Below are positions 11,392 to 22,900 of a stretch of 64,000 nt of DNA, piece after piece. How positions within the stretch are numbered: the first letter of the stretch is position 1; every line of letters begins with the position of its first letter. Position numbers and translations under genes: made by a program. Below the pieces are notes generated by a model that had not been told where the DNA came from, did no database searches, and saw nothing but the letters and a program-made list of their open reading frames with translations. The DNA is from Parasitella parasitica (taxonomy: Eukaryota; Mucoromycota; Mucoromycetes; Mucorales; Mucoraceae): NCBI GenBank assembly GCA_025201805.1, contig MU619246.1, forward strand, positions 207,249 through 271,248. The letters are read 5' to 3'.

Positions 11392-12560
11392 TTAATAGAA
11401 ACCGTTAACAGGCAAATTACTGAATGTAAATGGAGCTTGCAGTTGTGATCGAGGTGGTGGTGGTGGACCTTGGTTCATCATGTGTTGCTTCATTGCTTCT
11501 TCATTTCGCTTTTTCTGAACTTCTCTTTCCTTTTTTTGTTTACGCCATAGCTTTCGCATTTCTTTGAATTCAGCAGGATGCCTTTTTGGCCCCTAAAATA
11601 ATAAAAGAGATAAATACATGTGTCGAAAGATAAAATAAATAACAAAAAACTTACATGTTTTTGCATGCTAACATGGGCATTCAAGTGATTCAGTGTGCCG
11701 TATGCCTTTGAACATCCAGGCCAAGTACAGTGATATAATCGCTCAACTTCATCATATCTTCTACGCGGCCTCTTCTTCTGATTTGTGCCAGGAATGGCGA
11801 CGAAGGAGTACTGTTTTTCTGCTGACGAACTGCTTGAACTTGACAACTGACGAGCTCTTTGCTGTTGTTTCTGTTGTGTCTGCTGCTGCTGCTGCTGCGG
11901 TTGCTGCTGCGGTTGCTGAGGGTGCATCATGGAAAGTTGTGGTTGCGGTTGCATTAAATGAGGGTCGTAATTGGATAAATACATGGAGGAGGGCGCTGTT
12001 GTAGAAGCTGGATTCATGGAGGCAACATTAGGCTGAATAGCGTATATGCCATCTAGGGGTAAATTTGCAGGAAACTCGTTTGCAGCAGCAGCGGCGGCGG
12101 CAGCGGCAACAGGATCCATTAATTGAGCCATATTTGTTGTTGCGACGGGTGCAGCATTCGTTGTGGGATATGTCGTGGTGTGAGTGGTATTAAAATTATT
12201 GAATAACCCGTTATTCTTTTGATGTTGCTGTTCCGGATAAGTCAATACAGGAATCATACCAGCAGCAACAGCAGCAGCGACAGCGGTAACATTAGCAGCC
12301 GTAGTATCAGTCGATCCTTGAGACACTGCATCTTTCTTATTGGTTTTGTTCGGTAAAAGTTGAGATAAAGGTGGTAATGAGGGTAATTCTAATGGCTGTA
12401 AATATGCTTGCGGATGTTGCTGCTGTCTTCGATTCAATAAACCACTTTTTGCTTGTGGAATCACCTGCGATGTGTTTACGGATGTTGTAGTGGGCTGTGG
12501 TTTATTGTTGATGGCAGGGTTATTCAACGAAAAATAGCTGTTATCATCGGATTGTGTCAT
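11392..12560 (-). CDS. CON7: Con7-like C2H2 zinc-finger transcription factor, 2 exons
   Basis: Exon 1 is 11655-12560 and exon 2 is 11392-11592, separated by a 62-nt GT-AG intron in phase 0; 368 residues. The N-terminal 260 residues are low complexity (Gln, Ala, Pro, Ser and Asn runs), as in an activation region. A basic patch KKRPRRRYDEVERL precedes a single C2H2 finger (YHCTWPGCSKAYGTLNHLNA), followed by a basic helix (AEFKEMRKLWRKQKK) encoded by exon 2, then a Pro-rich tail. A finger, GTLNHLNAHV and a downstream basic segment starting GPKR together are characteristic of fungal Con7-type regulators, which control cell-wall and morphogenesis genes in ascomycetes. Targets here are unknown. Placing the finger across the intron is well supported because the phase fits. 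Confidence 0.85.
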
Positions 12561-13282
12561 TTTTTTGAAATAAGAATATGAAAAAGAGAAAAAAAAAAAG
12601 TAAAAAAGAGAAAAAGAAGAGCTCGAATGAATTTATCGAATTTTTTTTCCAGCAGAAACAAATGTAAAAAAAAAAAAAAATTCTACACATCTCAATGATC
12701 AAGGCACACAAACAGAAATTGACGAACGAGGACTGAGCCTTGGCTCCCCAAATGGAAAATGGAGAAAATAAGGGTCAATACATAACGTCATAAAGGTTGT
12801 AAAAATCCAAATCGAGTTAGATGCAGATGTTCTGAGCCTGCTGCTCTTTCTTTTTTTGTTTATTTGACCCAATAAACTTGAATGAAAAATATGGATTATC
12901 CATTGTGACGAAATACTTTATCCTATGACGATATGAAATTTAAAATCCAAGCAATCAAAGGTATACTTCTCTACATTATATTATTTATGGAGCAATTATA
13001 CTGCATGTATGAATAGTTACACTGGCATTATCCAAGCCATTGATCTTCGAATATATTTTTAACTTAAAGGCAAATGCACACGCACAAATCAGAAACATTT
13101 TGTAGATTGAAATATTACAGAATTGATGAATAAAAAGATCGCCGTGTAATTTTTTTTTTTTTGCTAATCCCTTTGTGGCCTTTGCTCCTCTTTTTTCTTT
13201 TCTTTTTACTGATCTGCATCAATCAGTTCATTGTGATATATAAATAGTACATTGGGCACAAGCCTTTTGAATACCACATGCC

Positions 13283-13306
13283 TTTTTTTTTTTTTTTTTT
13301 TTTTTT
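13283..13306. repeat. T24 homopolymer
   Basis: Twenty-four consecutive T. Length is likely unreliable in the assembly. Confidence 0.9.
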
Positions 13307-14349
13307 CGCAAAGCAATGCTATTTGTATTAACATGCCATCGTCATTCTGTCATGAAATACGTCAGTAAGAAAGTGAAATGATAAATATACAAAATGTCAA
13401 TACAGTGTAACTTGACAGATTAAAGTTTTGTTTTAACCATGAATAGAATGGTTTTGAAGAGAAATATTAACAATATGACAGATTTAAAACATGTGTAACT
13501 ACAACTATTTATGCAAGTAAGATGCCTCCTCTCTTCTTTATCTAATATGATGGAATGAAATCTTTCTCCTCAGCAAATATTGCAGGCAATAATATGATAG
13601 GCTTTAGCAAGCGTATAATTATCAAGTTTTGCCATCTTTTTTGATTTAGAAAAGAACATCCTTTCAATCAAAAAGTGTTTATTTATGCCAAAGGCAAATA
13701 AGCTACATCACACATATTGTGATGTGAAAGACTTGAGAAAGAGAACTTCCTCCATAATAAACAGCCATGCCTTGTAAATTGTTTTACTGTATTTAGACGT
13801 GCATTCATGTAGTTAACAAATAGCCTAACCAAACATTTCGGCTGTGGAAGGTACAAGATTGAGACTTGGACAGATAAAACTTGCAGTGTTTAAAACATGT
13901 AACAAATATTAGCAACCTGGTCTTTTGCTTGCAATTTTTACTAATTTACTTACTCTCGATGATTTATCTCAAAATATCTGTATATTTATATCCAAAAATC
14001 CTTTTGATAATGAATGTAGATATCAGGAATCGTTTTACGAGATTACGATGCTAAAAATTATTTGAGATCAAGTAAATATTTTCAAAGGACACTGAATTTT
14101 GCTTATCTGCTTTGCTGTATAACATTAGTTGTCGAACGTATTTTTAGGACATGTTTACACTTTCTCATAGACAGATGGAGATAATGCCATACGTTTATTA
14201 ACGAGAAAATTATTGAAACGAGCTCCAACTCTTATTTTAATTTAAAGATATGGAGTGCCATCTATTTTAGACTCAAGTGGTACTTTTGTAAGCTTGTCTC
14301 TCTGATTGAAAGCATTGAAATGTGGGAGCATTTGAAATAGTTTTTCCTG

Positions 14350-14527
14350 CATTATAGCATGGATCGTCATGTCCGTGGTATTTCGAAAGATGTAAAAGAG
14401 CACCAGGTGCAACTTGAAATCGTCATCGAGCTCTACCAAATCTAGCAAACAAAAACAAGTCGAAGAGGTCTAGACCGGCCAACTAGTGAGGACGAGGACT
14501 TGCAGAGACAACGAGAATACAACCTGT
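14350..14527 (+). pseudogene. Coding-like fragment, ex-exon pair
   Basis: On the plus strand MDRHVRGISKDVKEHQVQLE and the residues after it run to a TAG at about 14441. Right after an acceptor-like ctaccaaatctag, a second piece in the same frame (SRRGLDRPTSEDEDLQRQRE) ends at a consensus donor, gtaagtac (14528). The helix KEHQVQLEIVIELYQI is vaguely reminiscent of Sld3/Treslin-type helices, but this is only an impression. No complete gene can be built. An antisense frame (14242-14448) overlaps and is judged a shadow. Confidence 0.25.
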
Positions 14528-15696
14528 AAGTACAACGAAATAGACACAGCTTTTGCCTCCTTATTCTAATTATTGATCCAAGTAGACTGCAACGAAGTGT
14601 AGTAACCTGATAATAGGTCTAAGTTTTGTATGATTTATAATATCAGTTGACTACCCATTTGAGTTATATATTCAATATCTTACTTCTTCTATAAAATTAT
14701 ACTAGATTATATAGCATTGTAAATCTAATTAAATGGCATTGAAATCTATCCTGAACACATATCCTAAGCCCCTGAACTGTCAACATTGGAGAGTGATTTA
14801 TTCGCTAGATATGATCCTCTATCTTGGGAGTATTGTTCATTAATTAAAATAGTGCAACTCATGTAATTTTAAAATATCTTGAAAAATGTAATGTGTTGAA
14901 GTGAGCCAGGTAAAATGTGTCGCACATACGTCTGCTCTTGTGCTACTTACGATATAAGGTTTCTTATCATGCATCATCTATAATATTGTGATATGTGCGG
15001 AATGGACCTGCATGATACACGCGTATTGAGAACTCGAAGTAAAAAATATTTTATGATGAGAATTTTCTGTCTATGAGAATATGCGGCGGATGACCGAAAC
15101 AAAAAAAAAAACAAAAAAGAGGCAACTGATACTGCAGCAATTCTCATGGTTACATACAGATAAATAAAGCTTTGTAGTGACGATGGCTAGCATATTGTTA
15201 TCAAAGTTGGTAAGGCAAATATGCAATGAAACACTCAAAAGGCTTTTTCGAGGTTAATTAATAAATCTACTCAGTGAATCATGCTCTGATGTTGTATGAC
15301 CTCAGGTTTGGATAGGAAAACATTAAACCTTTGTTTAGTGATCATGAGGCGAGCTGAATGTTTGATTTAACAATCCAATCTTTTGACTCGGCAACAATCA
15401 TTATTCTCCAGCTATCTTTATCTTTACGCTCTCGTTCCTTAAAGTAAACCATATATTTAAGAATGCCATTGCTGCTTGAACCATTATTAAGATAATCCGG
15501 AGTAGCAGTTACAGCGACAGTGTCGAAAAACGTGTAAGTGTATTTATAAGTGTATCTGTAAAAATAAATAGTAAAAAATCATATACGGGCTGGCATCTAG
15601 TGATTTTTGCACTTTCTCTACGTTAGAAATCGGCCTTCGTTTACGCAGGGTCCATCTCGCTAAAAAGAATGAAATTTACTGTTTTCAAGTGTATAA

Positions 15697-15930
15697 GTTG
15701 TCTCCATAGAATTCCATAGTTACCACTCATTTGTCATGGCAACCGTTCCTGATCGAAACCAAAATTGAATATATCACCGGTTAATCTATAAAAAAAAATA
15801 AAAAATAAAAAATAAAAAAATAGAAGTAATCATGGAATGTCTTGCATATAAGTGTTGTATCCACAGAATAACCATAGTTACCACAATATTTCATGGTAAC
15901 TGTTCCTGATCAGATCTAAGGTTGAATGTA
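15697..15930. repeat. Pair of diverged 77-bp direct repeats
   Basis: Copies at 15697-15773 and 15854-15930 share ccatagttaccac, tcatggyaac and gttcctgatc in the same order and spacing. They are separated by A-rich sequence including an (A5-6 T)n microsatellite at about 15787-15823. No coding sequence is involved. Confidence 0.75.
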
Positions 15931-16244
15931 GCCGCATATTCTATTATATAGCAAAAATGAAACATCGTAAAAAATACTCGAGTTGATCATATTTCTTAGG
16001 TTCATTGAGCAAACATTGTGAGTTCTTCTTCTATGACCCTCTCTTCCGCAAGATGTACATCTAACAACTACTTGATCTAAGGGGTATTTATTAATGTGTA
16101 TTTATTTGAGAATTTAAAAATTGAAATGGCGTACTCTCATTCATTCTGTGAAATACATTCACTATATTGATCTGCATTCCACTTCTAGATTCATCCAGTT
16201 ACCTTTATATTGATATGGACTACATATGTGCACAGTTAATACGA

Positions 16245-16660
16245 TGTACAATACAGACTTATACTACATAAGCTTTAGGTTAGAAATGGCACTATTAGGA
16301 TTGTTGATGCTATAGACTTATACCAATCTCTCAACATAAGTTGTAGACATTTACTAGATATTATAGAATGTGCAACAAGCTTATGCCATATAAGATCTAT
16401 GCTTCAGATGCGTAATCCCGGTTTCCAGATACGCACTACAAGACATATACTTATACCTATGATACTAGCTTAAGATAAATTATGTACTACAGACTTTTAC
16501 AATATGTACAATACTAAAGTATATTCATGACATGCTATAGACATGCTACATATACAGATATATGCTAAGGTGAATACCAAGTGATATAAACTCAGACATG
16601 TACTAGTAGCTTAGACTAAATAAGACTATAGTAGAAACGATATACGCTTATGGACCGATA
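16245..16660. repeat. Stretch with recurring agactta-tac motifs
   Basis: Variants of tagacttatac or cagacttatac recur about nine times without a fixed period (around 16251, 16310, 16343, 16376, 16440, 16489, 16550, 16600, 16620). It may be the ruin of a minisatellite or transposon. Coding potential is absent. Confidence 0.35.
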
Positions 16661-17065
16661 TTAATAATTTTCGCATGGAAGGTTGATCAGGTACTCCAGG
16701 TAAAGTCTATCTACTCACTCAGATAGATTTAAGTTATCTCCAGTCTGCTGAGATGTTGTTTAGCATGAAAGTAAAGCTGTTAGTTGATCAGAATGACCCT
16801 ACACTTTAATTATGACAGTAGAACATTCATGAATAGCTTAAGTATATAAATGTTCATCTACCTGGCCAGTAGATGAATTGTAGTTTCATACACTTGTCGA
16901 TATAATAATAAAACATATACCTTTATCAAGTTGACATTTATTGCTTTTATTTGATTTTTTTTGAGTTTTACATATAAATAGCTTGAACTTTTTCAAGGAT
17001 TTCTGCAAATAATTAGATGAATACTGTATGAGAATCATTGTTTTCTGCTTATAACTTTATATATT

Positions 17066-17084
17066 TATATATATATATATATAT
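17066..17084. repeat. (TA)n microsatellite
   Basis: About nine AT dinucleotides in a longer AT-rich block. Confidence 0.9.
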
Positions 17085-18609
17085 CAATTATTCATACATA
17101 GAAATGGTTTTATTAGACAGCTCTGACTTGCCGCTATGTTTTTCAGGTTCGATTGCGGTTCTACTGTGCATTTAGCAGAAGTTTTGGCTAAATATCTATC
17201 AATCTGATAATTACTGTTGTTGTTTGACCCAAATAAATGTCATATACCAATTTAGGAAGATTTGGTCAAATAAATAAATAATTTCGACACAATAAAATGA
17301 TAGAGAAAACTGATTTATCAACTATAAAATTAAAGATTTATTGATTCATTTACCTTTTTTTTTTTTTTCATATTCCTTATCTGCTATGCCCTTGTGTAGA
17401 CAAGGCACAATAACATTGGTTCTGTTCATAATGACACAACCTGAATGAATCCTTATACCTCCCTTCTTCTCTTCCCCATGAACGGCATACAAAATAATGC
17501 CTTTTCCGAATCTCTTTTAGAAGAAGCACAAAATCGCAAACTAGTGAGTACTAAACAACATAGCCTCTTTAACAGTTCCAGATTGGGAAATTGTTTTGCT
17601 ATTATTCTTAATAACCAGCTAAAGCAGCTATTTTGTGATGCAGATTTCAACATTGACCTGAAAGTCAACTGATTTTGCGAAATACCAAAAATATCTGAAA
17701 AAACATCAGATAATCCCAATTAGTTGAGGAAAATTGTGCGTTGCGTTTTTAAAGTTGTGTAAGGCAGGTTTTTGTTATCAATATGTGGCACACATACGCT
17801 GATTAGGGGGGAAGGACACTTAACCCCTGGAAGTTGGATGCTTGTGATGATTTGGATGATTTGGATAATTTATATGCTATGAATGGAAGGAGCGTTTATT
17901 CTAGAAATCTAAAAATACTCATATTTACGAGACGATGTCGATCCAAGTTCTTGATCCAGTGTCTGTTTTTTTTCACAAAATGTTTTTCTATGCACATTAC
18001 TTGACAAAATTGACAGGCTTTGATTTTTGATAACACATGTTTAACATATGCTTTTGGCCTTGAGTATCATGATGAAAAATATAGCGTTATTGGCAAAATA
18101 AACATACTGCTTGGCTGAACAGAAAAGAATCAAAGTAAGCTACAAGCCCAAAACATCAGTAATCATGAAAAACAAGCACGGACAAGATATTAAGTATGGA
18201 ACAACAATCTACTGTACATACAGGCAACTTTTCCTTGCCTCCCTCCCCCCCCCCCCCCACAGTGTTTTATTTGAAATAATTATATCGTGGCCGTCTCTAC
18301 TCCTACTTTATTCTTTCATGCAATCGATCAATATGACCCCACATCGATACAGTGTATTACACTACACCGAGATAGAAACAAGGTGTACACACAGACAACA
18401 TTAAGGCAAGGCTGTATGTATACTCAAACTATATGTACCAATATACTTTGAAATGCAGTGGCGTTGACAGTGGTAAAATTTAAAAGAAGTAGTAAGAGCG
18501 AGATACTTTTTATTTTTGATAATGAATGTAGTGATTATTATTTACAAAATGTATATATATATAAATGTGTGGTGTGAGGGCGGTAAAGTTAATGACGGAA
18601 GCGCATATA

Positions 18610-19473
18610 TTATGATAAACCAAGCATTTGAATTTTGTTGCTTGAATTTGATTCATCATAGGAAATAGGGTCATTAAAAGGTGTACTTGGCATGGACTCA
18701 TCATCATCATCGGAAGTCTCTTCTTCTTCAATGATGATCAGGGAATTAAATCTGGGGGGACAAGAATTCTGATGCACGCCCCCTTTGGGTATTATAGAAT
18801 TGAGTAGAGGTGGCACAGGAAATTCCATAAACTCGGTGTCATTTATACAGAACACGGAATCTTGTTCCTTTTCTTGTAGAATCTGTGGCTGTGGCTGTGG
18901 CTGTGGTTGTGGTTGTGGTTGTGGTTGTGGTTGTGGTTGTAGTTGTAGTTGTAGTTGTGGTTGTGGTTGTGGTTGTGGTTGTGGTTGTGGTTGTGGTTGT
19001 GGTGCTAGCTGCACTTTTTCTTTCGTAACTTGAGGTGTCTGAGATGGCTGCGGTAGAGGTGGCAGTGATGATAAAATGCCTAGGTCACCATTTGTCCATT
19101 CAATCGTAGGCAGCTTCATAGTTTGGAATACATCGACGAATTCAGGCTGAGGATCTTGTCTTGGAGTAGATGACCTTGTGGATTTATTGACAGTGACAGC
19201 AATTCTTTGAAAGAGACGAGACATTGATCCTAAATGGTTCTTCATGTTGGCTGCCGCTGCCGCTGCTGCTGCTGCTGCTGTTTTTTTACGTTTGTTCTCT
19301 TGCTCTTGTGTGTCCTGGACGTCATCTTCTTCATGTCTACGTTTTAGAGAAACAGAAGGTGGATGAAAGAAATTGGTAATGCTTGTGCGTTTTTTTCTTT
19401 CATCCTTGAGGTAGGTGTTGTAGCCAACAGCTGGTGGAAGGTTTGAGGGTTTTTTGGTACTGAACATTGTCAT
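18610..19473 (-). CDS. Low-complexity hypothetical protein with Pro-Gln repeat
   Basis: Single exon, 287 residues, starting at ATG 19473 (a second ATG follows two codons later). The order is: a basic N-terminus with KKRTSITNFFHPPS, an acidic/basic stretch with an NKRKK nuclear-localisation-like motif, an Ala run (10), a central region with about 20 Pro-Gln/Leu-Gln dipeptides (18884-19002) and an acidic Ser-rich C-terminus. No domain is recognised. Composition suggests a nuclear, disordered regulatory protein. The repeat is a hexanucleotide minisatellite, so alleles may differ in length. The next gene downstream (SSK1) is on the same strand, 468 bp away. Confidence 0.6.
   Translation of the reverse strand: MTMFSTKKPSNLPPAVGYNTYLKDERKKRTSITNFFHPPSVSLKRRHEEDDVQDTQEQENKRKKTAAAAAAAAAANMKNHLGSMSRLFQRIAVTVNKSTRSSTPRQDPQPEFVDVFQTMKLPTIEWTNGDLGILSSLPPLPQPSQTPQVTKEKVQLAPQPQPQPQPQPQPQPQLQLQLQPQPQPQPQPQPQPQPQPQILQEKEQDSVFCINDTEFMEFPVPPLLNSIIPKGGVHQNSCPPRFNSLIIIEEEETSDDDDESMPSTPFNDPISYDESNSSNKIQMLGLS
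18884..19002. repeat. Coding hexanucleotide repeat (Pro-Gln)n
   Basis: About 20 units of tgtggt/tgtggc/tgtagt on the plus strand. Read on the minus strand they encode Pro-Gln with a central block of Leu-Gln. Confidence 0.95.
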
Positions 19474-19941
19474 TCTTTTTTTTTATGTTGTCAAGTATGT
19501 ATGTGTGTTGAGTGTGCTTTTGAATTCTTGGTAGAAAAACAAGTGTTTATATATACTTTTTTTCTGATGGGTCCCCCACAAATACAAACCCTGCCCCTTC
19601 TTTTCCTTTCTTCAGCATCATACAGATATTGGTGGGTTGAATCCCTCCCCCCCCCCCAATTTTATATGGAGCAATGATTTCTCCACATACATTACATAAA
19701 GTAGACAAAGCCTAGTAGTTATGATGATTTATTTACTATTCAATTGTAGGTACTTTTCAATATATTTTGATCTAATCTGACAAGAAAAACGATTGCAATT
19801 ATCAGATCAGATCAGGCCAGATCAAATCAGTAATTGGTAGAATATATAAATTACAATAGAGTTGTTGAATTTCTGTTTGGAGATATGGTTGTATGGGGGG
19901 GGGGGGACGCTGCACTTTTTTTTCCCTGACTCCTTGATGTT
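19474..19941. other. Intergenic between two minus-strand genes
   Basis: Holds the 5' leader of the Pro-Gln protein, C- and G-homopolymers (about 19647 and 19897) and a short gatcaga-like repetition near 19,805-19,830. Confidence 0.5.
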
Positions 19942-22900
19942 TTATAGTATATCATTATCGGGTTTCTGCTCTGTGGAAGTCGATCTTGATTGATTCAGGA
20001 GAGAGGAACTTGTTGTAGTGCCGCTTTGACTTTTATTGCGCTTCATGCGTGGCCTATTTTGGGTATCTGAATCACTTTTTGAGGGTTTCAATGTCGGCTT
20101 ATTTTTCTTATCGCGATGGTTGCTAGCAGTTGTAGATCTTCTTGTAGGTTTAATCAAGTTGCTTACGCCGGGCAATAATACACCAGGCACATTTTTCTTC
20201 TTGGACAGTTCTTCAATGCGTTTCTTTTCGGCTTCAAATTGTTCATTGACGACGGGCAAAGTACCAGCAATAGTAGCAGTAGCAGTAGCGATAGATTTAC
20301 TCTTTTCGTCTGCATTCGTATTCCTCTTCCATCTTCTCCAACCTTCAAAATCAATCAGAGCTTGCATGCAACCCCATTCAATGATCTTTTTTTCGAGCCA
20401 TTCCAAACTGACGGGTTTAGTGAGGAAATCATTGCATCCAGCTGCAAGTGCTGCATGTCGATCAGACTCCAGCGAGGAGGCTGTCAATGCCACAATGATA
20501 ACAGGCGATCGAAATATAGAGGGTTTATCGTCGTTTTTGGAAGTTGTTGCTGTTGCGGAGGATGTTGTTAAAGGAGTAGCTTCTGCTTTCATTTCATTCA
20601 CAGCAGCAGCAGCAACTATAGCAGCAGCAGCAACTACCTCAATTGGCTCTTGCTGTAATTGTTGCTGTTGTTGTTGCTGTTGACGGAGAAAGGATGATGA
20701 CATGGGCAACACACCGATCTGCTGTTCTTTTTCTATGCTACGGATTGTTTTGGTTGCTTCGATGCCGTTCATCACAGGCAATTGGATATCCATCTATACA
20801 ACTGTTAGCATAAACCATGTCGTTTGCATTCGCTTCACTGCAATACCATACCAGAATCAAGTGAAATCCTCCAGATTTCCATTTATCAACAGCCTCTTTG
20901 CCATTGCTGGCTACAGAAAATTTGATCTTGTGCTTCTTCATCCAAGCAGACAATATGGCCTGGTTAATGATGTTGTCTAGTTTCAGATCGAGTTAAACTA
21001 TTGCGGTATAGGCACACATAACTTCTAGATACCCTACCTTCTACAATCAGCACGTTGATTGGGGGACTGACAGAATTGGCAAATGGAGTTCCCTTGGCTT
21101 TCTTCTTCTTTTTGTTCAGCTTGAAATTAGACATGGTCTTGGACAGCTTTTTCTTTGTAATTTCGTCAGTGTCGACAGCAACAGCAACAGCAGCAGCAGC
21201 AGCAGTGGTGGTGGCGGTGGTGGTACCGGCAGAGTCTGTGATTTCCACACCTGAGCGCAGTTGTCCCGCAGCATCAGCACCGAGCAACGTGCTGGTGGCA
21301 GGAACGTTTCTAGCAGGCAGCATGACATTGGGTGATTCAGTACTAGTTGTATCTAATGTATTGGAAGATGATCCACTGCTGCTGCCATTCTTGTCTGCTG
21401 ATTCATTCTCTAATTCTGCAGCGGCAATACTTGCAGCAACGATGGTAGCAGCAGCAACAGGTGAATTGGCTGACACTACACCTAATGCGCTGGCTAGAGG
21501 TGCTGCCTTTGCGTTCAGATAATCTTGCTCAGAAGTTTGTGCAGTGTTGTTGGCAGATCTACGTTTTTGGTTCACACTAGCGTTCGAGGCGCTGGCACTG
21601 GTAGGAGCAGCAGTAGCAGAACAGGTAGTATGAGGGCTCAGTTGCTGCTGATGCTGCTCTGGATGAGATGAAAAGTAGTTATCACCGTTTGGAGGATGTG
21701 GTGGCGGTGGACTAAACAATCCACTGAGTGGCCTATTCCCATTTCTGCGACCAGGAGAGATATCGTTTGGAGATACTCTATTATTCACCTCGCTTGGAGC
21801 AGCAGCAGCGGCAGCAGTGGCGATTTCTCGTTGAACCAACATTGAAATAACAGGAGGCATTGGACTTGAAGGGGAAGTGGCGATAGCCGAGAAGTGTGGC
21901 TCGACCACTGAATTATGCCAAGCAGTGTGCAAGGCCGTCAAGAACCTCCTAGGGCCTGCAGGTTTAGGAACTACAACAACACGAGGCATGCTGAATGGAT
22001 CTCGGAAAGGCAGGAGGGCGTAGCATTGGATGATGTCTCGAACGGCCTTGTACTTTGTCAAGCTCGTGAAATGAATAATGGCGGTGGTGCCTTGATGAAA
22101 AAAGTTTTGTGGAGTCGATGTAGACTTCTTGTAATGGTGGTGTGGATGATGATGGTGAGCTGCTCTACGAACTCCATGGTGCGCTTGTAGTACGTTGGCA
22201 GAGGCAGCAGGTTGTGATCGAAATTCTGCTAATTTACTTTCCAATGTACCGATGTCATCGTCGATCAGGATGAATGCGGGAGGGATGGAGTGAATGTGTT
22301 CTTCTTCAATAGCAGGAGAAGGTACGGGTGGTGTGCTAGGTTGACGAGGCGCTACCGGGGTGGATAGAACATCGTTTGCTGCCTCTGCCACTAATGGAGT
22401 TGAAGCTGCAGACGAACCGGGCGAAGATGAAGAGGCATCGGTTGCGGTTTCCGCAGCAGTTGGAGCGCTATTGCGGTTTGCAACAGGAACGTGGCTGATG
22501 TCTGTATTCCAGCTTGCAAGACAGCTCGTGAGGTGTTTGGCAAAGATACTTTGCTCAGGTGCATGTAAAACCATCTTCAACCCCTTCAAATTTTCAATGA
22601 ACTGTTCCAAATCCCTCAAGCTAGGTTCGTTTGCAAATTTGACGTTGGCATAATGACTCTTGAGCAGATAGCTTTCCTTTGTAAAAAACATTTTGTTGTC
22701 AATGTCTTTTTTGCTGCCTCGAGCAAGATCAAACGAGATTTCGAATCTAGTCTGATTCATGTCTGTGTCCTGATCGACTGCACAATCAGCGTTTATGTAT
22801 TGCAATAATTGAGCGGTTAAATTGGCATTGGGCAATAGAGCTGCACTGGCATTTCGAATCGCTGGCGAACTGGTATGAGTGATATAAAATGTAATTTTAC

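Larger units (their letters stand above)
12561..18609. other. Six-kilobase stretch without a convincing gene
   Basis: The first 150 bases look like the 5' leader and promoter of the Con7-like gene (A-rich). The remainder is AT-rich, with homopolymers, a pair of diverged 77-bp repeats, a motif-rich stretch and one coding-like fragment, all listed separately. Small frames at 17445-17719 and 18111-18404 have no support. Confidence 0.5.

Noticed and set aside
17140-17165. ggttcgattgc resembling a tRNA B-box
   Set aside because: No cloverleaf can be drawn around it.
18785-19033. Plus-strand frame rich in Cys-Gly
   Set aside because: It is the antisense of the Pro-Gln repeat in the minus-strand gene.
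20036-22653. Several long plus-strand frames across SSK1
   Set aside because: They lie antisense to well-supported Ssk1 exons and are rich in residues produced by triplet repeats.
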